Of a stretch of 5,798 nucleotides of DNA, positions 1 to 5,555 are shown piece by piece. The number at the start of each line of letters is the position of its first letter. Within the stretch, counting starts at the first letter, position 1. The notes under the pieces are model-generated. The model was given only the letters and a program-made list of their open reading frames with translations, searched no databases and was not told the origin of the DNA. Source of the DNA: Desulfobacteraceae bacterium (lineage in GTDB: Bacteria; Desulfobacterota; Desulfobacteria; Desulfobacterales; Desulfosalsimonadaceae). The position numbers were made by a program, and so were the translations under genes. The stretch covers positions 1 to 5,798 of the forward strand of contig SLGU01000131.1 in the NCBI GenBank assembly GCA_007136525.1. The letters run 5' to 3'.

Positions 1-8
1 AATGCATA

Positions 9-55
9 CCGGCGGTTGAAACCGCCGGCTATACGCTCATGCCACGACGGGGCAT
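9..55. repeat. Two adjacent REP-like hairpins
   Basis: A perfect inverted repeat, CCGGCGGTT (9-17) and AACCGCCGG (20-28), is followed ten bases later by a second, smaller one, ATGCC (39-43) and GGCAT (51-55), around a 7-base loop. No T-run follows either stem, so a rho-independent terminator is unlikely. Paired GC-rich hairpins in intergenic DNA are typical of REP/BIME elements mobilised by RAYT (Y1 HUH) transposases. Only one copy lies in this window, so the repeat status is inferred from form alone. Confidence 0.5.
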
Positions 56-92
56 ATAAAAAACACTCAGCGAGAATTGCAGCAAAAGCCCC

Positions 93-121
93 TTGTATGG
101 ATTTCTCGCCTGCGATATATT
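93..121 (+). promoter_or_regulatory. Candidate sigma-70 promoter for the glycerate kinase
   Basis: TTGTAT (93-98) and TATATT (116-121) are separated by 17 bases. The -10 box matches the consensus at 5 of 6 positions and the -35 box at 3 of 6. Transcription would start near 128 and leave a leader of about 36 bases before the ATG at 164. This placement argues against the in-frame TTG at 77 as the start, because that codon lies upstream of the promoter. Confidence 0.4.
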
Positions 122-163
122 TTTGACAGAGCCGCAACCACCCACATAAAGGCATTAAATCCC

Positions 164-1516
164 ATGGACAGAAATCTAACCAAACCAGGCCATTTATCAA
201 CCATGCGCAAGGATGCCGTCGCCATATTTGCCGCGGGTGTCGATGCAGTCAAAGGCGACAAGGCTGTTTTTCGGCACTGCCGGATGGAAGGATCTGTATT
301 TCACGCATGCGACCTTTCTTTTAACCTGAACCGGTTTGACCGGATTTTCGTTGCAGGCGCCGGAAAAGCGAGTGCCCCCATGGCCCATGCCGTTGAAAAA
401 CTGCTTGGTGAAAGCATATCAGAAGGCGTCATAAGCGTAAAATACGGCCATGGCATGCCCCTGGAAAAAATACGCACCATCGAGGCGGGCCATCCGGTTT
501 TTGACGCCGCGAGCGTGCACGCCGCCGATGACATCCTGGCTGCACTCACGTCTGCAGGCCCTGATGATCTTGTCATCTTTCTGCTGTCCGGCGGCGGATC
601 CGCACTCCTGGCGATGCCCGCACCGCCCGTAACCCTTGCTGAAAAACAAGCCGCCATACAAGAACTGCTTTCCTGCGGGGCGGACATCCATGCCATCAAT
701 ACCATCCGAAAGCACATCTCCGCCGTGAAAGGCGGCCGACTTGCCCGTGCGGCGCATCCCGCGACCCTGTTGACACTGATCATCTCGGATGTCGTGGGGG
801 ACGGTCTCGATGTCATCGGTTCCGGCCCCACCGTGCCCGATACAGGCACTTATGCCGACTGCCTTCACATCATCAGGCACCACGGTCTTTCGGGCAAACT
901 GCCTCAAAGCATTCTCTCGATGCTCGAAAAAGGCGCAACCGGCAGCCTGCCCGAAACGCCGCGGACGGATGATCCCGCATTCACAAAATCATTCGCCCGG
1001 ATCATTGCCGCCAACGGCACGGCCCTCGAAGCCGCCCGCACAAAAGCGGCGGCGCTGGGGTACCATGCCATTGTGCTGTCTTCCATGATTGAAGGGGACA
1101 CCCGCGCCGCTTCACGCTTTCTCTCATCCATCACAAAAGAGGTCAAAAAATCCGGCAACCCGGTTCCCCCGCCCGCATGTATCCTCTCGGGCGGAGAAAC
1201 CACCGTCGTGGTCAAGGGCAGCGGCAAAGGCGGCAGGAGCCAGGAATTTGCACTGGCCGCCGCCTTTGAAATTGAGGGCATGGAAAACACGGTGGTGCTG
1301 TGCGGGGGCACGGACGGCACGGACGGCCCCACGGATGCCGCCGGTGGTCTTGTGGACGGGCAAACCCTCGGCAGGGCCGCGGCCAGAGGCCTCGATGCCG
1401 CATCATTCCTCAAAAACAACGATGCCTATCACCTGCTGGAAAAAACCGGAGACCTTCTCGTCACCGGCCCCACCGGCACCAACGTCATGGACCTTCGCGT
1501 CTTTCTCGTGGGATAA
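164..1516 (+). CDS. gckA: Glycerate 2-kinase (class II, MOFRL/DUF4147 family)
   Basis: This cytoplasmic enzyme phosphorylates D-glycerate with ATP, giving 2-phosphoglycerate for lower glycolysis. Older annotations of the family call it hydroxypyruvate reductase TtuD. The 450-residue length is normal for the family. Visible motifs, counted from the ATG at 164, are: GAGKAS (65-70) with the conserved Lys68; SGGGSALL (142-149); an NTIRKHISAVKGG stretch (about 179-191) with Lys189; and the C-terminal MOFRL domain with SGGET (342-346), GRSQEF (357-362) and a Gly/Thr/Asp-rich GTDGTDGPTDAAGG segment (382-395). The open frame extends upstream to a TTG at 77. I chose ATG 164 because it follows an AAAGG at 148-152 and a possible promoter, and it gives the usual length. 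ATG 203 is an alternative. It is monocistronic and convergent with the TPR gene. The family call is firm; the exact substrate is inferred from the family. Confidence 0.93.
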   Translation: MDRNLTKPGHLSTMRKDAVAIFAAGVDAVKGDKAVFRHCRMEGSVFHACDLSFNLNRFDRIFVAGAGKASAPMAHAVEKLLGESISEGVISVKYGHGMPLEKIRTIEAGHPVFDAASVHAADDILAALTSAGPDDLVIFLLSGGGSALLAMPAPPVTLAEKQAAIQELLSCGADIHAINTIRKHISAVKGGRLARAAHPATLLTLIISDVVGDGLDVIGSGPTVPDTGTYADCLHIIRHHGLSGKLPQSILSMLEKGATGSLPETPRTDDPAFTKSFARIIAANGTALEAARTKAAALGYHAIVLSSMIEGDTRAASRFLSSITKEVKKSGNPVPPPACILSGGETTVVVKGSGKGGRSQEFALAAAFEIEGMENTVVLCGGTDGTDGPTDAAGGLVDGQTLGRAAARGLDAASFLKNNDAYHLLEKTGDLLVTGPTGTNVMDLRVFLVG

Positions 1517-1524
1517 TCTCCCAC
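1508..1524. other. Small hairpin over the stop codon in the convergent junction
   Basis: GTGGGA (1508-1513) pairs perfectly with TCCCAC (1519-1524) around a 5-base loop that contains most of the glycerate kinase stop codon. It fills most of the 17-bp gap before the opposing TPR stop codon at 1534-1536. Neither side has a T-run, so it is not a classical intrinsic terminator. It may be a weak bidirectional pause or 3'-end structure, or chance. Confidence 0.3.
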
Positions 1525-1533
1525 TGAACGACC

Positions 1534-2298
1534 CTACAGGCCCTTGAGCAATTCCCGGGCCATATTATGCCAGTAGGGGTGAGCATCCATCTGGAGCGCT
1601 TCTTCAAGCAGCTCTTTGGCTTCCGGGTCATGGCGCCGGCCCCGCTTTCCCTTCAGCAACTCTGCCAGATAAATCGGCCCCTCGATGACCTTGTCAAAGT
1701 ACTCGGTCTTCTGAAATTCGCGATAGTATTCTTCGGATTTGCTGATATCCCGGAAAGGCCATGGCACGACCTGCCAGAAACGGCCGAGGGAAAGGATAGC
1801 GGCACCGTTTTCAAAATTCCGATCCAGTTCATAGGCTTTTTCGAAGCTCGACTGGGTCTTGTCCTTCAACCCCTCCCGGAGTGCGGTGATAATACCCACG
1901 CCATCCGAGTAAATGCCGACATTGATCCCGTAGTACAAGTGCCCTCCGGGGTGTTCAGGATTCAGATCAATGGCCTTCTGGGCATAAGCCATCCCCTTTT
2001 GGCCATATTCACGGCAAACATCTTCGAACCCCTCGATGCCCAGGCGCTGATGCTCCATGCCGTATTCCCTGATCGACCGCGCGAGCTTCCAGTACGCCTC
2101 AAAATGTTCGGGATCTTCGGCAATAACCTCCTTGTAGAGGTCGATGGCCTGTTTATAGTTGTCTAGCCCTCCTACACGATAATACGCATCGGCCTTCTCG
2201 ATGAGCACATCATGCGCATCGGTATCACCGAATGCCGTTCCCGCCGATATGGTCAGGAATGTCACAAGAATTGTCAGCAGACAAATACACTTTTTCAT
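1534..2298 (-). CDS. Secreted/periplasmic TPR-repeat protein
   Basis: The predicted protein is 254 residues. It begins with a Sec signal peptide: Lys2-Lys3, a hydrophobic core at about 4-19, and likely cleavage after Ala-Phe-Gly at 22-24. No lipobox cysteine is present at the cleavage site, so it should be soluble in the periplasm. The mature part is helical with TPR-like units. One lies at about 30-63 (AIDLYKEVIAEDPEH), one is interrupted at about 65-116 (AYAQKAIDLNPEHP), one lies at about 118-165 (SSFEKAYELDRNFEN), and a last one at about 204-240 (EAKELLEEALQMD). The order of helices, with an inserted segment rich in Gly and Tyr (LYYGINVGIY), recalls TatT-like components of TRAP transporters, but no TRAP genes are nearby, so I do not assign that role. 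TPR proteins usually scaffold protein contacts. The open frame reaches 2403. The ATG at 2298 was chosen for its AGGAGG site, the signal peptide and the promoter lying upstream. It converges with the glycerate kinase gene. Confidence 0.85.
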   Translation of the reverse strand: MKKCICLLTILVTFLTISAGTAFGDTDAHDVLIEKADAYYRVGGLDNYKQAIDLYKEVIAEDPEHFEAYWKLARSIREYGMEHQRLGIEGFEDVCREYGQKGMAYAQKAIDLNPEHPGGHLYYGINVGIYSDGVGIITALREGLKDKTQSSFEKAYELDRNFENGAAILSLGRFWQVVPWPFRDISKSEEYYREFQKTEYFDKVIEGPIYLAELLKGKRGRRHDPEAKELLEEALQMDAHPYWHNMARELLKGL

Positions 2299-2302
2299 CG
2301 AA

Positions 2303-2310
2303 CCCCTCCT
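2303..2310 (-). promoter_or_regulatory. Strong ribosome binding site that fixes the TPR gene start
   Basis: On the - strand AGGAGGGG lies 4 bases (7 from the AGGAGG core at 2305-2310... counting 2299-2304 as 6) upstream of the ATG at 2298-2296. It is close to a full anti-16S match and selects this Met over the upstream in-frame codons, which would add 35 residues in front of the signal peptide. Confidence 0.85.
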
Positions 2311-2347
2311 TGACGCGCATTGCGCCGTTAATGAAAAAATACAGGAA

Positions 2348-2363
2348 ACAGGCGTGCGCCTGT
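2348..2363. promoter_or_regulatory. Inverted repeat at the predicted TPR transcription start (operator or 5' hairpin)
   Basis: ACAGGCG (2348-2354) and CGCCTGT (2357-2363) form a perfect 7+7 palindrome with a 2-base centre. It covers roughly +5 to +20 of the transcript predicted from the promoter at 2374-2403. A repressor dimer bound there would block transcription; alternatively the RNA would carry a tight hairpin at its 5' end that protects it from decay. The sequence does not decide between these. Confidence 0.45.
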
Positions 2364-2373
2364 GCAGACAATT

Positions 2374-2403
2374 ATTATATATAACAGAAACAATGTTTAT
2401 CAA
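2374..2403 (-). promoter_or_regulatory. Near-consensus sigma-70 promoter of the TPR gene
   Basis: On the - strand TTGATA (2398-2403) and TATAAT (2374-2379) are separated by 18 bases. The -35 box matches consensus at 5 of 6 positions and the -10 box at all 6. It sits in an AT-rich stretch unlike the GC-rich repeats beside it. Transcription would begin near 2367, giving a leader of about 69 bases to the ATG at 2298. Confidence 0.7.
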
Positions 2404-2488
2404 TTAAAAATACGTTCAACGCCTGGAAAAATATTACAGCTGTCTAAAAAATGATCAATTTCAACCGGGCGGTGCCGGGTGTTGCCCG

Positions 2489-2513
2489 CAGCAACAATTG
2501 CAGGGGGTTGCTG
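2489..2513. repeat. Inverted repeat, 7-bp stem
   Basis: CAGCAAC (2489-2495) pairs with GTTGCTG (2507-2513) around an 11-base loop. A shorter CGGGC (2466-2470) and GCCCG (2484-2488) stem lies immediately to the left, so two hairpins are stacked at this end of the cluster. Confidence 0.5.
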
Positions 2514-2538
2514 ATAGCTCCTGGCGAAGCGTGGACAA

Positions 2539-2573
2539 GCGCCCTGTGGCTTTGGAAGTTCATCACAGGGCGC
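2539..2573. repeat. Inverted repeat, perfect 10-bp GC-rich stem
   Basis: GCGCCCTGTG (2539-2548) and CACAGGGCGC (2564-2573) are exact reverse complements around a 15-base loop that contains TTTGGAAGTT. No T-run follows on either strand, so a terminator is not supported. The stem length and purity make chance unlikely. Confidence 0.6.
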
Positions 2574-2632
2574 GGCCATCAGAGAAAGCGTCTGGGCGAG
2601 CCATGGAGATATCAGCGTTCTCCTGCAGTTGC

Positions 2633-2684
2633 AAGGGCAATGCCCGGTGCCGCAAGGGGGAAATTGCCCTTTACTAAAAGGGCA
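2633..2684. repeat. Three-arm inverted repeat with two mutually exclusive stems
   Basis: The central arm ATTGCCCTTT (2663-2672) can pair with AAGGGCAAT (2633-2641) over 9 bp or with AAAGGGCA (2677-2684) over 8 bp around a 4-base loop. The two stems cannot form together. The left arm is also part of an 11-base palindrome, GGGCA-A-TGCCC (2635-2645). The layout looks like an attenuator, but no leader peptide, T-run or nearby regulated start codon supports that reading. Confidence 0.5.
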
Positions 2685-2694
2685 GCTGCTTCGA

Positions 2695-2727
2695 CCCGGG
2701 AGACAGACTGGAAGTCTGTCCCCTGGG
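2695..2727. repeat. Long palindromic repeat of the 'GACAGNCTGGAAG' type
   Basis: GACAGACT (2702-2709) and AGTCTGTC (2713-2720) form a perfect 8-bp stem around GGA. After one A-C mismatch the stem continues for six more pairs, including one G-T, out to 2695 and 2727. Hairpins of this form, giving the spurious peptide TDWKSVP when translated, occur as interspersed repeats in several environmental bacterial phyla, as I recall. It lies about 50 bases past the channel stop codon and could also shield that mRNA's 3' end. Confidence 0.6.
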
Positions 2728-2776
2728 GGTTCTGCAAATCAGGCCGGAAGACAATTTTGAGATAGGGTTCTAATTA

Positions 2777-5077
2777 TCAGGGATTCCGGCTTCCATCTTC
2801 CTCCTCTTCCTCCGGCCCGTTTGGTTCCATATCCTGCAAAACCCCATCAGACGCTTCAGATTCCGAAGCTGTTTGCACCCTTGGGGCCTTGGAGGGGGGG
2901 ACGTCGGGGTCGCCGATAGCTGCCTGCCCGTTCTTTGCCAGGTACATGGGGGGCGCGGTGCCGTCCTTTCCGGTGCCGAACCAGACGGTGCGATGGGGGA
3001 ACGGTATTTCAATGCCGCGTTCATCAAACACTTGTTTCATGTGCTCCAGAAAAACACGCCTTATGGCAAATTGCCGCATGGGACGGGTTTTTATACGGAC
3101 GCGGATCTCCACTGCCGAATCCCCTAACTTGTTCATGCCAAAAACTTCCAAATCGCCCGTGATATCCGGCCCCCAGGCGGGATCCTGCCGAAGGCTGACC
3201 GCCACGTCCTGGAGCGCCTGGACCACGTCGCCGTACCTTTCCCTGTATGCAACCCCTGCATCGATGAGCGCGTAGCCATAATCGCGGTTATAGTTCGTGA
3301 CCGTGGTAACATCGCCAAAAGGAATCACGTGAACGGTGCCGGCAAGGTCCCTGAGCGTCAGGGTCCGAACAGTAAGGCGCTCCACGGTACCGCTGTGACC
3401 GCCGGCTTCCACCCAATCCCCTATGGAAATAGCGTCTTCAATCAGAATAAACGCACCGGTGATGACGTCCCGCACCAGGGTTTGGGCCCCGAAACCGATT
3501 GCCAGGCCGATAACGCCGGCCCCGGCCAGCAGCGGGCCAATGTTGATTCCGATTTGAGACAGCACCAGCATCGATGCAATGACCACCAGCGTTATGCGAA
3601 CGATATTTTTAAACAGCGGCAGCAGCGTGAGCTTCCGGGTGCTTCCTCCTCCAGCCGCTTCCCTTGCCAGCGAGCGCTCGATAAAAGCGCTCACAATCTC
3701 CCATAGCAGAAACGCCAACACGATGATCAGAAACAGCGTTGCCAGCTCACTGATAAGAAGGCCCCCGGCAGGGGAGAAAAGCCAGCCAAGCGCCCCCAGC
3801 CCCCATGCCTCTAAGATCGAAAACACCGCAATGATATAAACAACCCCCCTCATGGTGCTTCTGAAAAACGGTTTGTAACGGTTCGCCCGCGCTTCAAGTC
3901 CGGGAAAGTTGTTTTTCAGGTCTTCAGCGATGTGAAAAAGCCTTTCCACACCATGATCTGCCAGGCGCAGCAGCAAACCGGCCAGTCCGACGGCCACAAG
4001 TGTCATGGCAAGCCCGGACACGAGAAACACCATGCCCCCTTCCACCTCGAGGGCCCAGGTCGAATAAGCGCCAATGATAATAACAATCGCGACAATGTGC
4101 CACAAATCTGAAAAACGGTGCCTGAATCCGCTGATGCGCCGTTTTTCGGGCGGCGGCCCGGTGGATTGTTTATCAGCGTACTTTTCCCCGGTTATTTCCG
4201 ATTCAATGGCCGCCTCCCAATCTCTTCGCAACCAGCCGGCAACATCATTTTTATTCTGCATGACCAGGATCACCAGCATTGCGGTTACGGCCAGTCCCAG
4301 CAATTTCATTAAAAACGTGTACAGGCCCCCAGGAATACCCATGAGGAGTGCGGCCTCCAATATGAAGTAGCCGTAAACACTCAGCAAGACCACACGACGA
4401 ATCCATATATAAAAGTAATGAACCGATTCATCGCTGACCGGCAGCAGACGAAGGGCCGGCGCATCCACTGTCAGCATAAGGCGTGATAATGCAAGAATAA
4501 CATTTGCGACAACCCCCGCGTTAACCAGTGTCAGAACAATCAGGCGGGTTTCATGGCGGGGGTCGGTAAGGGGCAGCACCGCATAGGCAACCGCTGCAAA
4601 TACCACCACAGGTATAATGCCGATAATCGTTCGCAGGACCAATAAAAAGGTCCTTGCCCAAACAGTGTCGGATTCCCGATCCCTGGCCCGCGAACGAAGC
4701 CCGCCCAATAGCCGGGAGGCAATCCATCCGCCGATAATACCGACGAGCAGAACCAGCAGCACTTTGCCCGACATCTCGCCCCAGGTGGCAAGCGTCTCCG
4801 GATCCTGAGCCAGGGCGAACAGGCGCCGGGCCTGCTCCGGCACCGACAGAAGGCCCTGCCCGGCTTCAGACAACAGTTCAGTTACAGCCTGCATATGGCC
4901 GGATACAACGGTAAGAAAACGTCCACCGGCGCCCCCGGGTTCCACGGGGTCATCGCTGAATCCGTTATCCCGTGCTGCAGGCGCCTGTTCCTGCACACCC
5001 GCTGAACCGGTCGCAATCATAAGCATGGAGACAATGGCACACGCCATCATCATGCGAAATATCCATTGAAACGACAT
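2777..5077 (-). CDS. MscS-family mechanosensitive channel, large YbiO-like form
   Basis: This 766-residue inner-membrane channel would open under membrane tension and release solutes on hypo-osmotic shock. A signal peptide (about 1-27) is followed by a short periplasmic stretch. About ten or eleven membrane segments follow, near 104-122, 142-168, 178-198, 224-246, 252-274, 325-343, 347-371, 408-430, 440-466, 490-508 and 512-535. The last is the Gly/Ala-rich pore helix (GAGVIGLAIGFGAQ). The MscS beta domain follows at about 545-605 and the alpha/beta cytoplasmic domain at about 606-700. E. coli MscS has VIPNG at the beta-domain motif; this protein has VIPFG (584-588), in the manner of YbiO. 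Small MscS has 286 residues and YbiO about 740, so this is the long class. Residues 701-766 form a disordered tail with a run of five Glu (756-760). The ATG follows AGAGGGGG (5083-5090) at 5 bases. It has its own promoter at 5188-5217. Confidence 0.92.
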   Translation of the reverse strand: MSFQWIFRMMMACAIVSMLMIATGSAGVQEQAPAARDNGFSDDPVEPGGAGGRFLTVVSGHMQAVTELLSEAGQGLLSVPEQARRLFALAQDPETLATWGEMSGKVLLVLLVGIIGGWIASRLLGGLRSRARDRESDTVWARTFLLVLRTIIGIIPVVVFAAVAYAVLPLTDPRHETRLIVLTLVNAGVVANVILALSRLMLTVDAPALRLLPVSDESVHYFYIWIRRVVLLSVYGYFILEAALLMGIPGGLYTFLMKLLGLAVTAMLVILVMQNKNDVAGWLRRDWEAAIESEITGEKYADKQSTGPPPEKRRISGFRHRFSDLWHIVAIVIIIGAYSTWALEVEGGMVFLVSGLAMTLVAVGLAGLLLRLADHGVERLFHIAEDLKNNFPGLEARANRYKPFFRSTMRGVVYIIAVFSILEAWGLGALGWLFSPAGGLLISELATLFLIIVLAFLLWEIVSAFIERSLAREAAGGGSTRKLTLLPLFKNIVRITLVVIASMLVLSQIGINIGPLLAGAGVIGLAIGFGAQTLVRDVITGAFILIEDAISIGDWVEAGGHSGTVERLTVRTLTLRDLAGTVHVIPFGDVTTVTNYNRDYGYALIDAGVAYRERYGDVVQALQDVAVSLRQDPAWGPDITGDLEVFGMNKLGDSAVEIRVRIKTRPMRQFAIRRVFLEHMKQVFDERGIEIPFPHRTVWFGTGKDGTAPPMYLAKNGQAAIGDPDVPPSKAPRVQTASESEASDGVLQDMEPNGPEEEEEDGSRNP

Positions 5078-5109
5078 TTCATCCCCCTCTGAACATATTG
5101 CATTAAGTG

Positions 5110-5171
5110 CTTTTAAAAGAAACGCCGCACAACAGCATCTGTTGATGGCATTATTCCAGGATGCCCTGGAA
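5110..5171 (-). promoter_or_regulatory. Leader of the channel mRNA with three successive inverted repeats
   Basis: Read from the predicted transcript start, the leader carries three repeats. TTCCAGG/CCTGGAA (5154-5160 with 5165-5171, 4-base loop) comes first, then CAACAG/CTGTTG (5130-5135 with 5139-5144, 3-base loop), then the 10-bp palindrome CTTTTAAAAG (5110-5119). All lie between the promoter at 5188-5217 and the ribosome binding site at 5083-5090, in a leader of about 104 bases. They could be operators or RNA stems controlling the channel. I do not recognise a known riboswitch. Confidence 0.4.
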
Positions 5172-5187
5172 AAACAGGAAAGGTTTG

Positions 5188-5217
5188 ATTGTATTCATGA
5201 AGGAGAGGCCATGTCAA
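5188..5217 (-). promoter_or_regulatory. Near-consensus sigma-70 promoter of the channel gene
   Basis: On the - strand TTGACA (5212-5217, all 6 consensus positions) and TACAAT (5188-5193, 5 of 6) are separated by 18 bases. Transcription should begin near 5181. The -35 box starts one base after the A of the ATG of the short + strand ORF at 5211, so the promoter and that ORF overlap. Confidence 0.65.
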
Positions 5218-5423
5218 GTATCGGCATTTATAATATGAACAGGGATTGCCTTGAAAAAAAAAGCAAATGGGATCGTAGTGAAATGCCTTGGAAAGTTTTC
5301 ATTTTTAGCTGTCCGATGGACCAGGGAAGGGGAAATGGACGGCAACTCAATAAAATGCGATTTAAATACCCGGACACAAAAGATTTTCTTCGATCGATTT
5401 TCTTGACTTCACCGGTTTCTTGA
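5211..5423 (+). CDS. Possible small protein of 70 residues, unknown function
   Basis: I do not recognise this protein. The ATG at 5211 has a good AAGGAG (5200-5205) five bases upstream, which is the main reason to list it. The predicted product is basic, with Lys/Arg-rich stretches, one Trp-Lys-Val-Phe-Ile-Phe segment near residues 27-32, and a C-terminal SPVS. There is no signal peptide, clear membrane helix or known motif. A run of nine A residues (5254-5262) encodes its KKK segment. Against it: the near-consensus channel promoter on the other strand overlaps its start, no clear + strand promoter precedes it, and it lies in a short AT-rich intergenic region. The frame stays open upstream to 5142, but that start lacks a comparable ribosome site. 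Confidence 0.3.
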   Translation: MSSIGIYNMNRDCLEKKSKWDRSEMPWKVFIFSCPMDQGRGNGRQLNKMRFKYPDTKDFLRSIFLTSPVS

Positions 5424-5431
5424 TCTATTTT
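5403..5431 (+). promoter_or_regulatory. Weak candidate promoter for the FadL-type gene
   Basis: TTGACT (5403-5408) and TATTTT (5426-5431) are spaced 17 bases apart, with 5 and 4 consensus matches. A TATATA at 5432-5437 is a better -10 box but is too far (23 bases) from that -35. Transcription near 5438 would give a leader of about 118 bases to the GTG at 5556. Confidence 0.3.
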
Positions 5432-5555
5432 TATATAAAAGAATTGTTTTGCCTGGTGCCTGCAGAAAAGCAATCACAGCGCATGGAAGCAGAACCGCTA
5501 TTGCAGGAAGAGGATTCAAAGGGGTTAACAATTGAACCAAAAAGGGGGTATTAGC

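Larger units (their letters stand above)
2404..2776. other. Noncoding, palindrome-rich intergenic block
   Basis: No convincing gene lies here. An open frame at 2451-2765 (+) encodes 104 residues, but its translation follows the palindromes and has no good Shine-Dalgarno. It includes the peptide ETDWKSVP, which is what the hairpin at 2695-2727 gives when translated. I read it as a composite of palindromic repeats lying downstream of the channel gene and upstream of the TPR promoter. The individual hairpins are listed separately. Confidence 0.6.
5078..5555. other. Divergent intergenic region between channel and FadL-type genes
   Basis: These 478 bases hold the channel promoter and leader hairpins on the - strand, one doubtful short ORF on the + strand (5211-5423), and a weak candidate promoter for the FadL-type gene. 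An 81-residue - strand frame at 5228-5473 has no recognisable domain and lies upstream of the channel promoter; I did not call it. From about 5424 to 5540 I see no gene apart from a 23-codon frame ending just before the GTG at 5556. Confidence 0.6.

Noticed and set aside
9..28. GTTGAAAC-containing hairpin as a CRISPR repeat
   Set aside because: Only one copy is present, with no spacers or cas genes.
77..163. N-terminal extension of the glycerate kinase from TTG 77
   Set aside because: It adds 29 residues not typical of the family, lacks a ribosome site, and begins upstream of the probable promoter.
301..907. Two long - strand open frames (182 and 162 residues) opposite the glycerate kinase
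   Set aside because: They are antisense to a well-supported gene with family motifs; their translations have no recognisable domain and reflect its GC-rich codon use.
1089..1547. A 152-residue + strand frame inside the end of the glycerate kinase
   Set aside because: It is a frame-shifted shadow of the MOFRL domain, Pro/Arg/Ser-rich, and the true frame carries all conserved motifs.
1567..2166. A 199-residue + strand frame opposite the TPR gene
   Set aside because: The opposite strand has a signal peptide, a strong ribosome site, a promoter and TPR motifs; this frame has none of these.
2451..2765. A 104-residue + strand frame in the intergenic block
   Set aside because: It is a translation of palindromic repeats (including ETDWKSVP) with no Shine-Dalgarno, so I treat it as noncoding.
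5228..5473. An 81-residue - strand frame containing IDQETGEVKKIDRRKSF
   Set aside because: The segment looks protein-like, but there is no supported start, no recognisable domain, and the frame runs toward the channel promoter. It could be a gene relic; a homology search would decide.
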